A program made the translations under genes and the position numbers. Below are positions 1 to 12,000 of a stretch of DNA of 64,000 nucleotides, one piece after another (position 1 is the first letter of the stretch; each line of letters starts with the position of its first letter). A model generated the notes under the pieces. That model saw nothing but the letters and a program-made list of their open reading frames with translations. It was not told where the DNA came from and made no database searches. The DNA comes from Limonium bicolor (taxonomy: Eukaryota > Streptophyta > Magnoliopsida > Caryophyllales > Plumbaginaceae), in NCBI GenBank assembly GCA_023374045.1, contig CM041782.1, forward strand, positions 249,765,882 to 249,829,881, given 5' to 3'.

Positions 1-3000
1 TAATGTAAAAAGAATTATTAAAACCCTCATGGGCTGTGTGCTGTCCGATTTTCCTACTCACACACACACACCCCTATTCTCTTTTACTCACTAAGGACAA
101 AAGCAATTAAAAATAAAAAAGTAACACACTTTACCTATCTCACTCTCTCTCCTACCCTCACAACTCCCTCTCTCACGTGAATCCCCTCTTCCTCCTCTCT
201 GATTTTCCTTTCTTCTACCTCTCAACCGATGACAATGGTGAATTGAGAGAACCCACAAAAACTTCCACTTCTCTCCTCTTGTTACTCCATCAAACATTCC
301 CCAAAAATTACAAAAACTACACCATTGGAATCCTCTCACCAAGAGCTACATTCCTATCCTTTCAAAAAACAAAAACAAGAACTTTCATCTCCATGGGTAT
401 GGAGCATTTGGAGCTTCAAGACCACCATTAGAAGGCCCTCATTCTCCTTGTTCTTTTAAGGTAAAAATATTCCTAAAAACTCCACCTTTTTCTAGCCTCA
501 AGGGCAAAACGAAAATGAAAACTAAAACCCTTGTTGCTCCTTGTATCCTAGCCGATTTTGGCACCTAGGTGGAGTTGGAAACTTTGTTCTTGAGCCACTC
601 CAAGCTTCATTTACACCCTTGCAAGGTAATGAGAATTCTAAACCCTAAAACCTACTTAAAACATAATAATAATTAGGGTAGTTTTTAGTGTATTGAAATG
701 TGTAAGTATATGGGTTGTAGAGTAGAGAATTTGTGTTTGCAAAACCGGTGGAGAAAGAGAGGAAGGAAGAAGCAAGAAGAGAAGGAAACTAGAAGAAGAT
801 AACAAGGTAAAATATACTTGGTTTGTGTAGTCTTGTATATGTATGTGTAACAGATTTTATAAGTTTGAATTTAGTAATGAAAATGGTATGGTGTAGTAGA
901 GTAATGTATAAGAGAATGTAAGTGTTTTAAACTCTTGGAAACAAGTTTAAAAACTGTTACAAACAGGTGGGGAATTTAATGTGATGTGCAGGAACTTTGT
1001 AGTGTTGAATGGGTAGTATTTGTGTGGAGGAATTTAATGTATTGTTGTTGTGTATAAACAGGTGGAGTAGGTGTTAAAATATGATTGAAACAATGAGGTG
1101 AGAGCATAAAAATATAGGGGAGACTATGAAAAGATTTACCTACGAATAGAACACGTAGTGTGTTGGAAACTAGGTGAAAAACTTATGTTGTAACAGATTT
1201 TAATTGAGTTAGTTTGGTGGGTAAGTTATGAGAGGTGTGTAATGCATTAGGAGTGTTAGAAATGACATTAGAAGAGGGAGTTATAGTTGGGGAAATTTAG
1301 AAGAGAAATCTGTAGCATAATGTAGTAAGGGAAGAAACTAGTGTAAGTGTTGAGTTGAAACTTGGAAAATTATATGAGTGAATTAGTATAGAAATGTATA
1401 GAGAATTAGTGAATGAATTAATGTGTATTAGGAGGTTTAATTAGTGTTATAACAAGTGGGAATAAGTGTAGGAACAATGGGGAAGTAATGGGTAAAAGAG
1501 AGGGACTAAAAACAGAAATTAAAATGCAAATACTGGGGCAGACCGAACTTGCGACCGGACTTGCAAGTTCGGTCAAGTCCAGATTTACAAAGACGGGAAA
1601 GCTTCTGGAATCGACCGGACTTGCGACCGGACTTGCAAGTTCGGTCGAACCAGAAAATTGTCCCGTCTGAAACCTACTGGAATCGACCGGACTTGCAAGT
1701 TCGGTCGAGCCAGAAAAATTCCCCGATGAAACCTTCTGGAATGGACCGGACTTGCAAGTTCGGTCGGCCAGAAAAATTCCCGTAATGCAAGCTACTAGAA
1801 TGGACCGAACTTGCGACCGGACTTGCACGTTCGGTCGAGCCAGAAAATTTCTCGTACTGATAGCTACTGGAATGGACCGGACTTGCAAGGTCGGTCGCAA
1901 GTTCGGTCCAGTAAAAAAAAATTATTTAAATTAAATAATAATTATATGTATATATATATATATGTATGTATACCCACATATATATATATATGTACATGTA
2001 TGTAAGTATGCCAACATTAAATAAGAAAGTAAAACTTAAGGTAATGAAAAATAAGTAAGTAAATTGTAAGTGTAAGAAGTATAAGGACATAGTAAGTAGG
2101 AGTTAAGTTGATGATAGTTAGATTAATCATTCCATTGTATGTATATCATAGGATTTGATTTGTGACACTGGAAGACGTTCGGAAACATGTACAACGGTGA
2201 ACGGTATGGATTCCTCATGCCCCGTATGCTATCTTGGTTACTCTGATTTGTGTGTTGTGTGCTAATTGATCACCAAATAAGATAAATGCACGAATCGGAG
2301 TTATCATGTTTACTTGTGAATATGTAGTGTTGTATATTGTCTTTAAATTTAGTTTGTATAATTCATGAAATGTATGGATGAATTTGAATGCTTGTATGAA
2401 TGTTGCAATGTACCGTGACCGATTGTGAATGTGTTTGGGCTTCTAACTTATTCCTAACAAGCTAACCAATCTAACTTAAATTGGTAATTAAATTGGAATG
2501 AGTAGAAGTCCGATATAGTTTCGGCCACGCGTGAGGATGCGGAGTCACGAGAGGTTGGCTCCAATTCCTGACTCTTAAACTGGTCCGCGGCCCAAATCCC
2601 TTAAGTGGGTAGCATCCCGGATTGGTGAGTCAAGTAAATCCCGGAGGTGGGACGGCGTAGTCCCCTGGGCCGGAGGTCCCGACGACTTAATTTGAGTATG
2701 AGTAAGTAAATTAAATGGAAGTAAGTAAGTGTAAGTAAGAAAAAGTAAGTAATGAGTGAAAGAGTAAAAGCATTCCGATTAACCCGGATGCATAATTTGG
2801 CAAACCTTGTGAAGGTAAGTATTGTGAGCATTATTGTATCGTTGCCTTGGAATGTGTAATGTGTCGAGCATGGTTGTATGATATATGTAAAGCATGTATG
2901 TATGAAATAAATGAACAGCATGTTTAGTGGACGTCAAATAGTCGGCGTGCCCTAGCTAGCACGCGGTATATGCGGAGTTTATACGCAGCGTTTGCTGAGC

Positions 3001-3509
3001 CCCTTGGGGCACCATTTTTACTACACGCAGGTACTCGCGAAGGATGAAGATGTGAAGACTTAGTGCTAGTTCTTTTGTCTTCTTTTTGGATTGTAAACAT
3101 TGAATGATGATTGGTGTACTGAGTAGTACATGGCTGTAGTTTTTGAATAGCCGGTGTACCATGGGGTACACTTTTTTGGATATAGAAAGGGATGGTGAAT
3201 TGGTATAGATGAGTAGGTGATTAAACTCATTCTTTTGGGAAGTTGAATTGGGATGTAAGTATACACTTAAAATACTCGGTGATCCAGGAATGTAATATTG
3301 CTATCCTTGTAATCAGTAAGTAATGTTTTAGTAGCTCGGTATACTATGTTCATCAGACCGTCACTGTAAGTAGGAATAGCCTTGCTAGCCGTATGGGTGG
3401 TTAGCGGCGTTGTATCACCCGCCGTAGTAGGTAGTATTTCCGCTGCAAGTAACTCTGAATTATGGGATGATTGGACGGTAAGCATAGGATTAGCGGTTGG
3501 GGTGTTGCA
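1..3509 (+). mobile_element. 3' part of a Tekay-like chromovirus LTR, start outside window
   Basis: This non-coding segment has the same order of landmarks as the other large LTRs in the window: a pyrimidine-rich tract (about 120-215), three AAGGTAA splice-donor-like sites (GT at 461, 626 and 807), a palindrome array (1541-1908), a stretch containing ACGGTGAACGGTATGG (also near 28830), and a GCTGAGCCCC block near 2994 (also in the minus-strand LTRs near 22220 and 35070). It ends in GGGGTGTTGCA at 3509, matching the terminal GGGGTGTTACA of the minus-strand LTR at 34664. No primer binding site follows, so it is a 3' LTR or a solo LTR. It cuts directly into a minus-strand coding sequence at 3510. 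Tekay assignment is by resemblance to 25947-29455, which follows a chromodomain-bearing pol. Confidence 0.72.
1541..1908 (+). promoter_or_regulatory. Palindrome array A, six units, in Tekay-like LTR
   Basis: Six units begin at about 1541, 1613, 1685, 1743, 1803 and 1874, spaced 58-72 bp. Each unit holds the half-site GACCGRACTTG and its inverted partner CAAGTTCGGTC. Units 1, 2 and 5 have an extra direct half-site in front, giving direct-direct-inverted, and unit 6 has a duplicated inverted arm. The spacers between units are also alike, with phrases such as CTACTGGAATGGACC and GAGCCAGAAAA. An A-run and AT-rich DNA follow. The array creates several spurious ORFs in other frames. Confidence 0.9.
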
Positions 3510-6223
3510 AAGGTAGAGCAATCCCGAAGCAGCGACTGCTTCTCTTGTTCGAAAGAAGTCCTTGACTGCTCTTCCAGTGCGGCCTTCTCCTCCGATGAGC
3601 AGTTAAGCTCCTGAATGTGCTTTCCCTTTTCCTCTACAAGGGCCTTATTTTCTCGTTCAAGATCCTGCTTCTCCAGCTCGAGCGCCTCGACCTCCTGCTT
3701 AAAAGAGTTCCTCTCCTCATAGAGAAAAGCCTTGTCGGCCAGGAGGGAGGCCACCTCATTCTGGTGATCAGAACGCACCTGATTCAGCAAAACGTCTAGG
3801 TCAGAGAAGGCCCGAGCCAGCTCATCTTTTCCAAAAGCAAGACGGTTTCGTTCCTCTATCAAAGTTTCGTCAGCTTGCAGGATCCGGCCTTTTAAAGAAA
3901 GGTTTTCTTCACAAAGATTCTTCAGTTGCAGCTCATATTCGTCACGCTGACGGACGCATTCCTGCCGAGACAGCCGCAGTTCTTTGTTTATCGCCTCAGT
4001 CCTTTCCTTCACCTTGAGATCAATCTCGTAGTGAATCTGGTCGATATAAGCATCATGAGAGGAACGACTCCGCTTCAGTTCCTCTTGAGCATTATCGGCT
4101 CGGCTCTCCTCGTAGCGGAGCCTGGACTGGAGGTTGCCGGAGTGAACCTCAGCACTCTGGGCCATGGACATCACCTAAAACAAGCAGCACAGTTCACAAA
4201 ATCAAAAGGAAAGCAAAACAAATCAAGAAGGGAACACAAAGAAAGATATTTTAAAGGAGTGTACGCCAACCCGAAAGATGCCCTCCCACAAGAAGTCAAA
4301 CACATCTTTTATTGGGAGGGAGTGCCGCATAATGGCATCTTCTCCCCCATCTCCCATCCGCAACCTTTCCTTAGTAGCAGTGGCAGTTGCCAGAGGAGCA
4401 AAGATCCCGTCTGGATGGCCGGATCTCTTTATTGCCTCCTTCCTAGACAGCAGAATACTTAGCGGATTCGCAGGAGATCAGAGGAAGAGGGTGCCCACGA
4501 TGGTAAAACCATCCTTCCTTTTGGGAGGGACCGGTGAAAGACTCCTGAGCAAGAGGAGGGGGAGAGGAAGAGGAAGCCATAGTGTCCTCCCTTTGCTTGC
4601 TCCGAAGTTCAGGATCTTCAGGCACCGGGCGGTACTCCATTGTCTTTTCCCACGCCGCATCCTTGGCCGCAACAACGTCAATAAAGAATGAAGCCGAAGC
4701 CTCAGGGTTGCTGGAGGTTTGTTCCTCTCCTGATACCTCTAGCAGCGTAACCTTTGGTTCTGATGCAGTCTTCTTCTTGAGTCTATGCTTGACAGGAACA
4801 GAGAGTGCCGCAGTAATAAAAACCTGGCGCAATTTCATATCAGAAGGTTCAAATGCGTACAAAGCCAGGGAGAAGAGGGCACTGTAAAAAGACAAAGGAA
4901 CATAGAAGAGGGAGGGATCGATCAAAACCTTGTTTGGCCGGAAGGTCGGTGCAGAGTCCTGTGGCTTCCAGAGTATTTTCTTGAGCGGGATCTGAAGAAA
5001 AGTAGCCCGACAAGTCAGGAAACTGTTCGCAAATCGGGGTCGGATGACCAGACTCCCGCTCCGGGCGAGAACCAAGGTCTAGACCCGAACCAGGGGTGAG
5101 AGGAAGAAAGACACGACGCCCAGACTCTGGACTCACGTGCCATGTACCTGGAAATCCGGCATTAGCACGTTGGGGGATTCCAACCTTTTCTTTTTCTTCG
5201 ACTGACCAGCTTGGTCATCTCCAACTTCTTGTCTGGAGCGCTTTGTAGAAGGGGCAGCATCTCCCAAGAGCTGCTCAGCCGCATGGACAGCCGCATCCAT
5301 TGTATCATAGTAATTGATCTTTTCGTCCCCACTCTTGAAGGTGACGAAGTTCCAGCTATAGAAGGGACTGATCTTGTCTCCCTTCCGAAAGAAATCTACA
5401 TACAACACACCAAAGCAATAAGGGAACCAATGGAGACAGCAAAATTTGTACTAATAATCAAACACTTACTGTAATAGGTCTTCAGCGAAGACAAACATGC
5501 ATTTGTAAAAAATGCCTCAACAGTCGGCGGTTCGCAGTTTTGTGCCCTCAGAATCTTCGAGATAGACAGCTCGACCGGAGGAGTAGTAGGACAGATCAAC
5601 TGACCTTTGATGACTTCAGGACAATATGGGACACCCAGGTAGCTGCCGGATGGAGGAACGATGACGAACCACCGCGAGCTCCACTCATGAACCTTCTTGT
5701 AATCAAAAAGGGAATATCCGGCCTTCGCAATAATGGTTAGGCTGTCAGGGTCAACCCTAACCGTGAAGAATCGGGCAAAGTCGGTACCCTCCGGCCGAAT
5801 CTTGTTTTCTTCGCAAAGAGCGACAAAAGCATGGAGATACGAAATAGCCTTCGGATGTAGATGGGAAAGAGAGCAGCAACGACGAAGCAAAAATCCCAAG
5901 ACAAAGGGGTGTGGGGGTATGGTCAGGCCAGAGCGGAAAAAATCAGTATAAACCACATACCCAAGGCTGAAGTCGTCACTGGGGTGAGAATTGGGAGATG
6001 GTAGATAAATTTGGGTACCAGGTGGAACTTCGACACGCCTAAGACAATTACAAAGGGAGGAAAAATCGAGAGAAGAAGGGGAGGGCTCACGCCCAGCCAA
6101 AAATGGCTTCGAGAATTTCAATGTGGGACGAAAGCCATTAGGGGAGCGAGAGCCCTGAATCGCCTCGATGGCAGGCGAAAAGCTCGCAGTAGCCTTACTC
6201 TTTCTTGCGGTAGAGGTAGACAT
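3510..6223 (-). pseudogene. Spliced 'putative gypsy-type transposon' (Transposase_28-like) gene, C-terminus cut off
   Basis: I place the start codon at 6223, after a CT-rich leader. An upstream in-frame Met at 6418 lies in a TA microsatellite and is unlikely to be used. Exon 1 (6223-5470) ends in a GTAAGTG donor, and the 74-bp intron ends in TATGTAG. Exon 2 (5395-5137) ends at GTGAGT. Exon 3 starts at 4881 after TTTTTACAG. The reading frame is kept across both junctions (754 + 259 nt, phases 1 and 2). A last exon starts at 4174 after GTTTTAG and encodes about 220 residues of Glu/Lys/Leu/Arg-rich coiled coil; I could not fix the exon 3 donor. Exon 1 has the pattern of the plant family catalogued as putative gypsy-type transposon, with a Pro/Ser-rich start followed by the conserved F...L...PHPF region and the W..RWFVI motif near its end. 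Function is unknown. The coding sequence stops at 3510 where a plus-strand LTR ends, so it is disrupted. It could be an accessory ORF of a larger element rather than a host gene. Confidence 0.65.
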
Positions 6224-6599
6224 TGAGGAATTTAGCACGTAATTGAAAAGCAATAACAACGAAAGAAAAGATAGAGAGCGATAGTAGAGAGGCGAAGGAG
6301 AAGACAGCGAAAGCAAGAGGGCGGAGGAGGAAAGAGAAGGAAACTCAAAAACTCGGACTTTAAAGGGAAGTTTTCTCCCACTCAAATGAATAATATATAT
6401 ATATATATATATGTGCAAACAAAAACACCTTTTTACAGAAAAAAGAGAGGGTCACACGCTTCCTAAAGACGATTCCGACGATTAATTAGAAGAGGGACCC
6501 TACGTATTCTACATTGAAAACAGGCGAGAAAATTCGAAAAGAACGGTACAGGATAGGCTCGAGTCACGAGCTTTGCACATGACCTATATGAAGTTCTTT
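6224..6599 (-). promoter_or_regulatory. Leader and upstream region of the Transposase_28-like gene
   Basis: Read on the minus strand, 6420-6224 has a TA microsatellite (6391-6412) that could act as a TATA region, then a CT-rich leader running up to the ATG at 6223. Bases 6430-6599 hold nothing I can assign. Confidence 0.4.
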
Positions 6600-7160
6600 C
6601 TCTCCAGATATGAAGAAAAAGAACTTGTGGGACTGGGATGAGGAAAAGACGAAGCACATACAGGCCAAAGAACCTCAGAGTTGGCCGCAGCCGCAAAATT
6701 TTTCGCCGAAGCACAAGACACAGAGGTTCTATTTCTTCACCGAAAATTCAGAAAGATAGAACTTGTGGGACTGATGAGAAGGGAAGAAATGGTACCAAGC
6801 CAAAAAAGACACATGGAGCATCCGGCCGCTTCTAGCCGGATAGAAATAGAAACACATAAGGCATCCGGCCGTCTCCAGCCGGATGAAAGTAGGACTTAGG
6901 CAAGGCAAAGTGTAGTATGGCCGGCCGTCTGTGGTCGGCCAAAGAAGCTAGGGGAGGGCAAAATTGTACTTATACATGTAAAATACAGGCTGGCAGCATG
7001 AGACCAGGCCCAAAAATACTATAAATAGGGGTGTACCTCCATGAAATAAGACACGGTACATTTGGCAATCAGACTTAAGCTTGGTTCTAACGAAAGGCTC
7101 TCTCTCTCTCTCTTTCTCCCTTACGAGACTTGTGATCGAAACTAGGTAATGTAGGATAGT
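6600..7160 (+). promoter_or_regulatory. LTR-like promoter segment with three palindromes and a TATA box
   Basis: Two direct copies of GAACTTGTGGGACTG (6621 and 6759) come first. Three hairpin-forming palindromes follow: 6820-6841 and 6863-6884 (arms ATCCGGC/GCCGGAT) and 6918-6941 (arms TGGCCG/CGGCCA). A good TATA box, CTATAAATAG, sits at 7019-7028, followed by a CT microsatellite at about 7098-7115. The order is that of a plant LTR U3-R boundary. The phrase AACTTGTGGGACTGATG also occurs inverted near 12540-12555, so this may be related to the minus-strand LTR-like segment there. No partner LTR, primer site or terminal TG/CA could be placed. Confidence 0.5.
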
Positions 7161-7184
7161 AAGGCAAATCGAATTGGATTAGGA

Positions 7185-10057
7185 TGAAATACTCTGTTTC
7201 AATTGTTTAATGACTAATGCGCCCATAGTTAACCCTGTCATCCCGTTATACTTAATTTTACTCTTGTGATCTTAAGTTCACAACTCTCACATCCAACCTA
7301 ACACTTGTTTACACTTTTTAAGGCCTTTACATGTCACCAAACAAGGCCTAAACATCATCTAAAACCATTACCATCCAATCCCCCATCATTTGAAGCCTAA
7401 CTTTTTTTTTCCTTTCTCTGCACTGGACCGCCCCTCTAGGGAGGTCCCAGGGGCGGTCCACAACATACCCCATTTTTCAAAGTGCTTTTCTTCTTATTTT
7501 GAACTCCAAATTCACCCCAATCTTTTCCTAATCATTCCACATGTTTCCCCACATGTTTTAACATCATTTTAGCACCTTAAAACCCTCTTAAGCCATCCAA
7601 CAATCTCCTTAAACATTTACTCAAATTCTTACTAAATTCTTACACTTATCACTTGATTCCTCACACTTCCAACTTGTAATTTTGCCTAAGACCTCAACTA
7701 ATCATAATGTTTCTTCACAACCATCTTAACTACTCCTCAAGCATCATTATGCATACCCATTTCCTTTACTCAAACTTTTCAAAGTTCTCAAAGTCATATT
7801 GCATCTACATGCATAATTTCCTCTCTTTTACACTTACTACGCATCACTCCTTAACTTGTACTTACCTATACATTTCTTGCCATCCTTTTTTATTCCTTAA
7901 CATTGTTCTTCATTACCTTGCCCATGCTATACCCTTCTTAGACAACTTTCATCCCATCACTCAAATCCACTCAATAACATGAAGGTTACACAAACTAAAT
8001 CATTCCTAAATCATCACAACTCTTTATTCATCATTTCCCATAGATTTTGTACAAGTCTTAACATTCCTAATACCTTGATTTTGGTGTGTTTAATACACCC
8101 ACCTAATCTCTAATTCCTCCTAGACAACCCTAGATCATTCTAATCCTCAAGAACACCTTTGTTAACTCATTTCTACTCAAATTTCCTTTAATGACTCCTA
8201 GTAAATCCTAGGTCATATTAATTCACAACAACCACTTAAACACTTTGTTTTCTACTCAAATTTGGCCATAGCTCCTATAGTATATTATCATGCCCATATT
8301 CATAGTTTTTCCCCACAAATCAACACATGTATATTAAATCTATTCCTCATCATATTTCTCACCCCATTCCAACCATTCATAACAAACTCAATATAGTGCA
8401 ATAATCTTAAATTCCATAGCACTAAGGCTCTTAAATGACATGGCTCTTAGCCCTTAAATGACATGGCTCTTAGGCCCTTAAATGACATAATTAAACACTG
8501 AATTTCCCACATATAATAGCCTTCAACCTGCAATTACACCCATCAATCTCATAGTAGTTATAATGCTCTTAAAATCCATCTTAAGCTTATCTTACTAACT
8601 CATTTCCATTGGCTCCTTAGTCACAAGTTCACAAGCTTGTTTAAATTGTTTTTCCTAGGTTTTATAACCCATTACATAATGTAAGCTTTAAGCTACATTT
8701 AGTACTTATCTAAATACCACCCCTTAAACAATAAACCACCTTGAGGTAAAATATTTACCTTGTTTTTCCAAGCTTTTCACACTTTTCTCCTTGGATTTTC
8801 TTGCTTGATTTTTGGCAATGAACTTTAATTCCCTTGCCAATGTTCTAATTCACATTCAAATAATCTAATGAGCACTAAGCAATATTCCTAAACTCATAGA
8901 ACTCATTCTTTGGTTAAAATGTGTCTTAAGGTATTTAAAAATGGATATTTACCTTGGAGTTTCAAGGTGGGCTTGGTAATGAATCAATGAGGACCTCCTC
9001 TAGCCCTTTATATATTGGAAACAAGCTAGTTCAAGGCATAAACAAGACCGCATGAGAAGGTAATTTTCAGACATGGGTGGAAAGTGAAGGAAAGTTGATT
9101 TTTCTTTAAGTTTCCTTACCTTGAATGAATGGAGAAGCTAATGAACTCTTCAAACTTGATTTTCCTCCATTAATGGAGTTTTCTCATGGCACCGAAATGG
9201 AGCTTTTCCATTTTTGAAAAGATAGGAAGCAAGGGCTTGATCTAACTAAGAGAAATCTATGCTTAGTTTTTGATTTGGAGCAAAAATGAACATTTGGTGA
9301 GCAAAACAAGGTGGAGGTGCCATGGCTGGAGCTCTCACGGTTTTGGAGCAGAGAAAAGGAAGTAAGACTGGTGGGGAAGAAGTGAAATGAAAAAGAGAGG
9401 AGAGAGAAGAGGTATAAGGAAGATATTTTCTTAATAAAGGTAAATAGTCTTTTACTTTAACTTCCTTCTTATTTCTTTAGTTGGCTGGCTCATGTGGTGA
9501 CTCACCAGCCTTAAAACCGTTCCCCCTTTCATTAATAAGATATTTATGGTCTTAGTTTGACCATTGACCAATTAAAGTTGACTTAAGGCTTATTTGGGCA
9601 CTATTTGGGTACTATTCATAATTAGTGCACAAATTTGTGAAATTTTTGGTTTCTCATTGATTTAGGCTTCCTAATGTGATACTAATTAGTACACATGTTG
9701 ATTAAGGTATAATCTTGGTCATTTGACCACTCAAAACTCATTTCTAAGACAATTTCTCAAAAAGGTGCTTTAAGGAGTCTTAAAGCACATTTTGTGTTTT
9801 AACTCATTTTTGAGCTTGGTTTTCTTTGGTAATTGTTTTAACATGTTCATTAGCATGTTAATAAGGTCTAGGAATGACCTTTAGGTCCTAATCAAGGTTA
9901 CACCAAGTCTAGACCAAGTTGTTGCTTAAATTGACTTTCTGGTGTTTTCTTGTGTTTTCCTTAGTTTAAATTGTCTACCAATGTTTCTAAGGCATGCTTT
10001 AGCCTTATTACATCATAAATTGATGTTTACTATCATACTTAGGTTTGGGGTATTTCA
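7185..10057 (-). mobile_element. Minus-strand Tekay-like LTR, truncated on the left
   Basis: The right end reads TTTGGGGTATTTCA, the reverse complement of the TGAAATACCCCAAA start of the 25947 LTR. The left part (about 7195-7400) matches 36420-36640 of the other minus-strand LTR, including TTTACATGTCACCAAA and AACATCATCTAAAACCATTACC. On the minus strand it keeps the landmarks of this LTR type: an AG-rich (plus) or pyrimidine-rich (minus) tract near 9340-9420 and three AAGGTAA sites with GT at 9119, 8952 and 8758. The terminal 1.7 kb present at 34664-36420 is missing. No polypurine tract follows at 10058, so this is a solo or broken LTR. Confidence 0.72.
7424..7460 (-). promoter_or_regulatory. 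Single palindrome unit in the 7185-10057 LTR
   Basis: Twelve-bp perfect arms (TGGACCGCCCCT / AGGGGCGGTCCA) flank 13 bp containing another GGTCCC half-site. Read in LTR sense (minus) the unit is direct-direct-inverted, the same plan as the multi-unit arrays elsewhere. It sits just outside a run of nine or more T/A bases at about 7402-7411. Confidence 0.75.
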
Positions 10058-12000
10058 CGCATATAAGATGCAATGCGCTTGTATATGTGTGTAACTTTAT
10101 TGTCATTATATTCGCGTTTTTACATGTAATTGTATGATCTCCTTACGTGACTTATTTACCATATCATCCCCTCATACCATATAGTAAATCCTTAAGATAT
10201 GAATTATAGAATCCCTTTTTATAATAAAGTTTCCAGCCATGTATTATATATTTCCAGTATCCTCCAACTTAACCCATTATTTTATGTAAATGCTTATAAT
10301 GCATATTTGTTCCTTAATAACTCCCTTATAATATGTTCTCCCATATTTTAAAATAATGTCGCATTATATCACCCAAACTTTATATTATATTCTGTCCATG
10401 TTTTAAAGATTCCCAAACAGCCCTTGTATTTTTCGGTAATTATAATCTCTTCCCCACACCATTTGATTATTTATAAAACCAACCCATATATTATAACTAC
10501 TACATTTCTAACCTTATTAATTTATAATCTAAGGTTTTCCAACATTATCACTTACGTGTTTTATGTATATAATTCCCGAACAGTACCAATATTTATCCGA
10601 AATCCTTATACCACTCCCACATGTTTTGTTTATTTACAAAACCACCCCATATTCCACACATGTTATATTATTAACCTTATTAATTTATAATCTAAGATAT
10701 CCCAACCTTATAATATATATATATATATTTACAAACAACCCCCTAGGTTATTCAGATTTAGTTGTTTCGTCACATCTTCCTCATAATTACACTATAACCC
10801 CTTGCATTTTATAAACCTTCATTTAGTTATTTAAAACCTTATATTATGCACCTTAATTATTTAGAACCTCATTTTAAACCCAAATTTGTACCAGAATTGT
10901 AAGCAGCCCCCTAAGATCTCAAATTTTACGTTTGCACCCCCAAAATTTCGATAATTAAGTTTTATACCCATAAGTTTAATAATTGTTACACCTTAATACC
11001 TAAACTATATATTATAAGCCTTAATTAATTTAATCACTCAACAAATCCCAAAATTCCTCTAAATTTGTAAACAGACCCCTAGCTTATTTAAATTCCAGTT
11101 TATAACCAACTTTTTGGTAATCACCATTTGGCCCACATAAGTTTTATAAATGTTACCTTTTAACACTTAAACTATATCTTATACTCCCAAATTAATTAAA
11201 CCATTGGATTTAACCCAAAATTATTTTAATATTCAAATAGACCCCTAGGGTCTTAATATTTATTTTTTCCAACACCCATATTTTCGGTAATCACATAAAC
11301 TACCCCTTATCTTTTGTAATTGTCATTTTTGAATTAATATTTCTTTAAGTTCCCAAATTAATTATTCTTATCATTTTAATTTGGTCAAACCACACTTGTG
11401 GTCAAGGTTGACCACCTAAATTATTCGTTTGCCAGATTTGTTTTTATTTCTATTTTTATTTTTTTATTCATGAAAATACCTCAGTTAATACTGTATTTTT
11501 ATATTTAACCCTAATCTCATAAAATTCATACTTTATATTTATAAACTTCCTATAATTAATCCCTTTCGGTTTTAATTATATTTAGTGCTCTATATTCCTT
11601 TTTAATCATGTTTTGACCCCATGTATAATTTATTTATTTACTTAAACATTTATAAGGTTTTAAAATTATTTAAACCATGTCATAAGCTTATAAATATACT
11701 AATATTCTTTTCTAGTATATGCTTAAGTAGCTATATTTACTAGAATCATAATTTTACACCAGAACTTCTTTAACCTTTTAAATCAATCCAAGAATTTATT
11801 AATAGTTATTTAGAGCTCAAAATACCCATAATAATATAGCCTAATTACATGGCCTTGAAGATAGCATAACAATAATTTTTAAATGACACGAAAATGTTTT
11901 TCTAAATTATATTATGTTACGGTTTGCAAACATAATTTATAATTAACTTCTCTAAATCATTTATGAAAATGTACAATTAGTCCCTCACATCTCACAAACG
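10058..12000. repeat. AT-rich non-coding DNA with a degenerate ~170-bp tandem repeat
   Basis: No ORF here looks real. Between about 10390 and 11400 the same series of words recurs roughly every 165-175 bp: ACCCCCTAGG or CAGACCCCTAG, then TTTCGGTAATTA, then AAGTTTTATAA, then CTTAAACTATATATTATA and AATTAATT. Clear unit starts are near 10736, 10907, 11080 and 11245, and earlier fainter ones are near 10400 and 10570. From 11400 to 12000 I see only AT-rich DNA. It may be part of an old LTR. Confidence 0.5.

Noticed and set aside
177..431. 84-codon ORF starting near the pyrimidine-rich tract
   Set aside because: It sits in a non-coding LTR leader and the matching places in the other Tekay-like LTRs are not open.
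1418..1900. 160-codon minus-strand ORF with a repeated ELASPV motif
   Set aside because: It is the translation of palindrome array A; the repeats come from the DNA units and there is no start context or domain.
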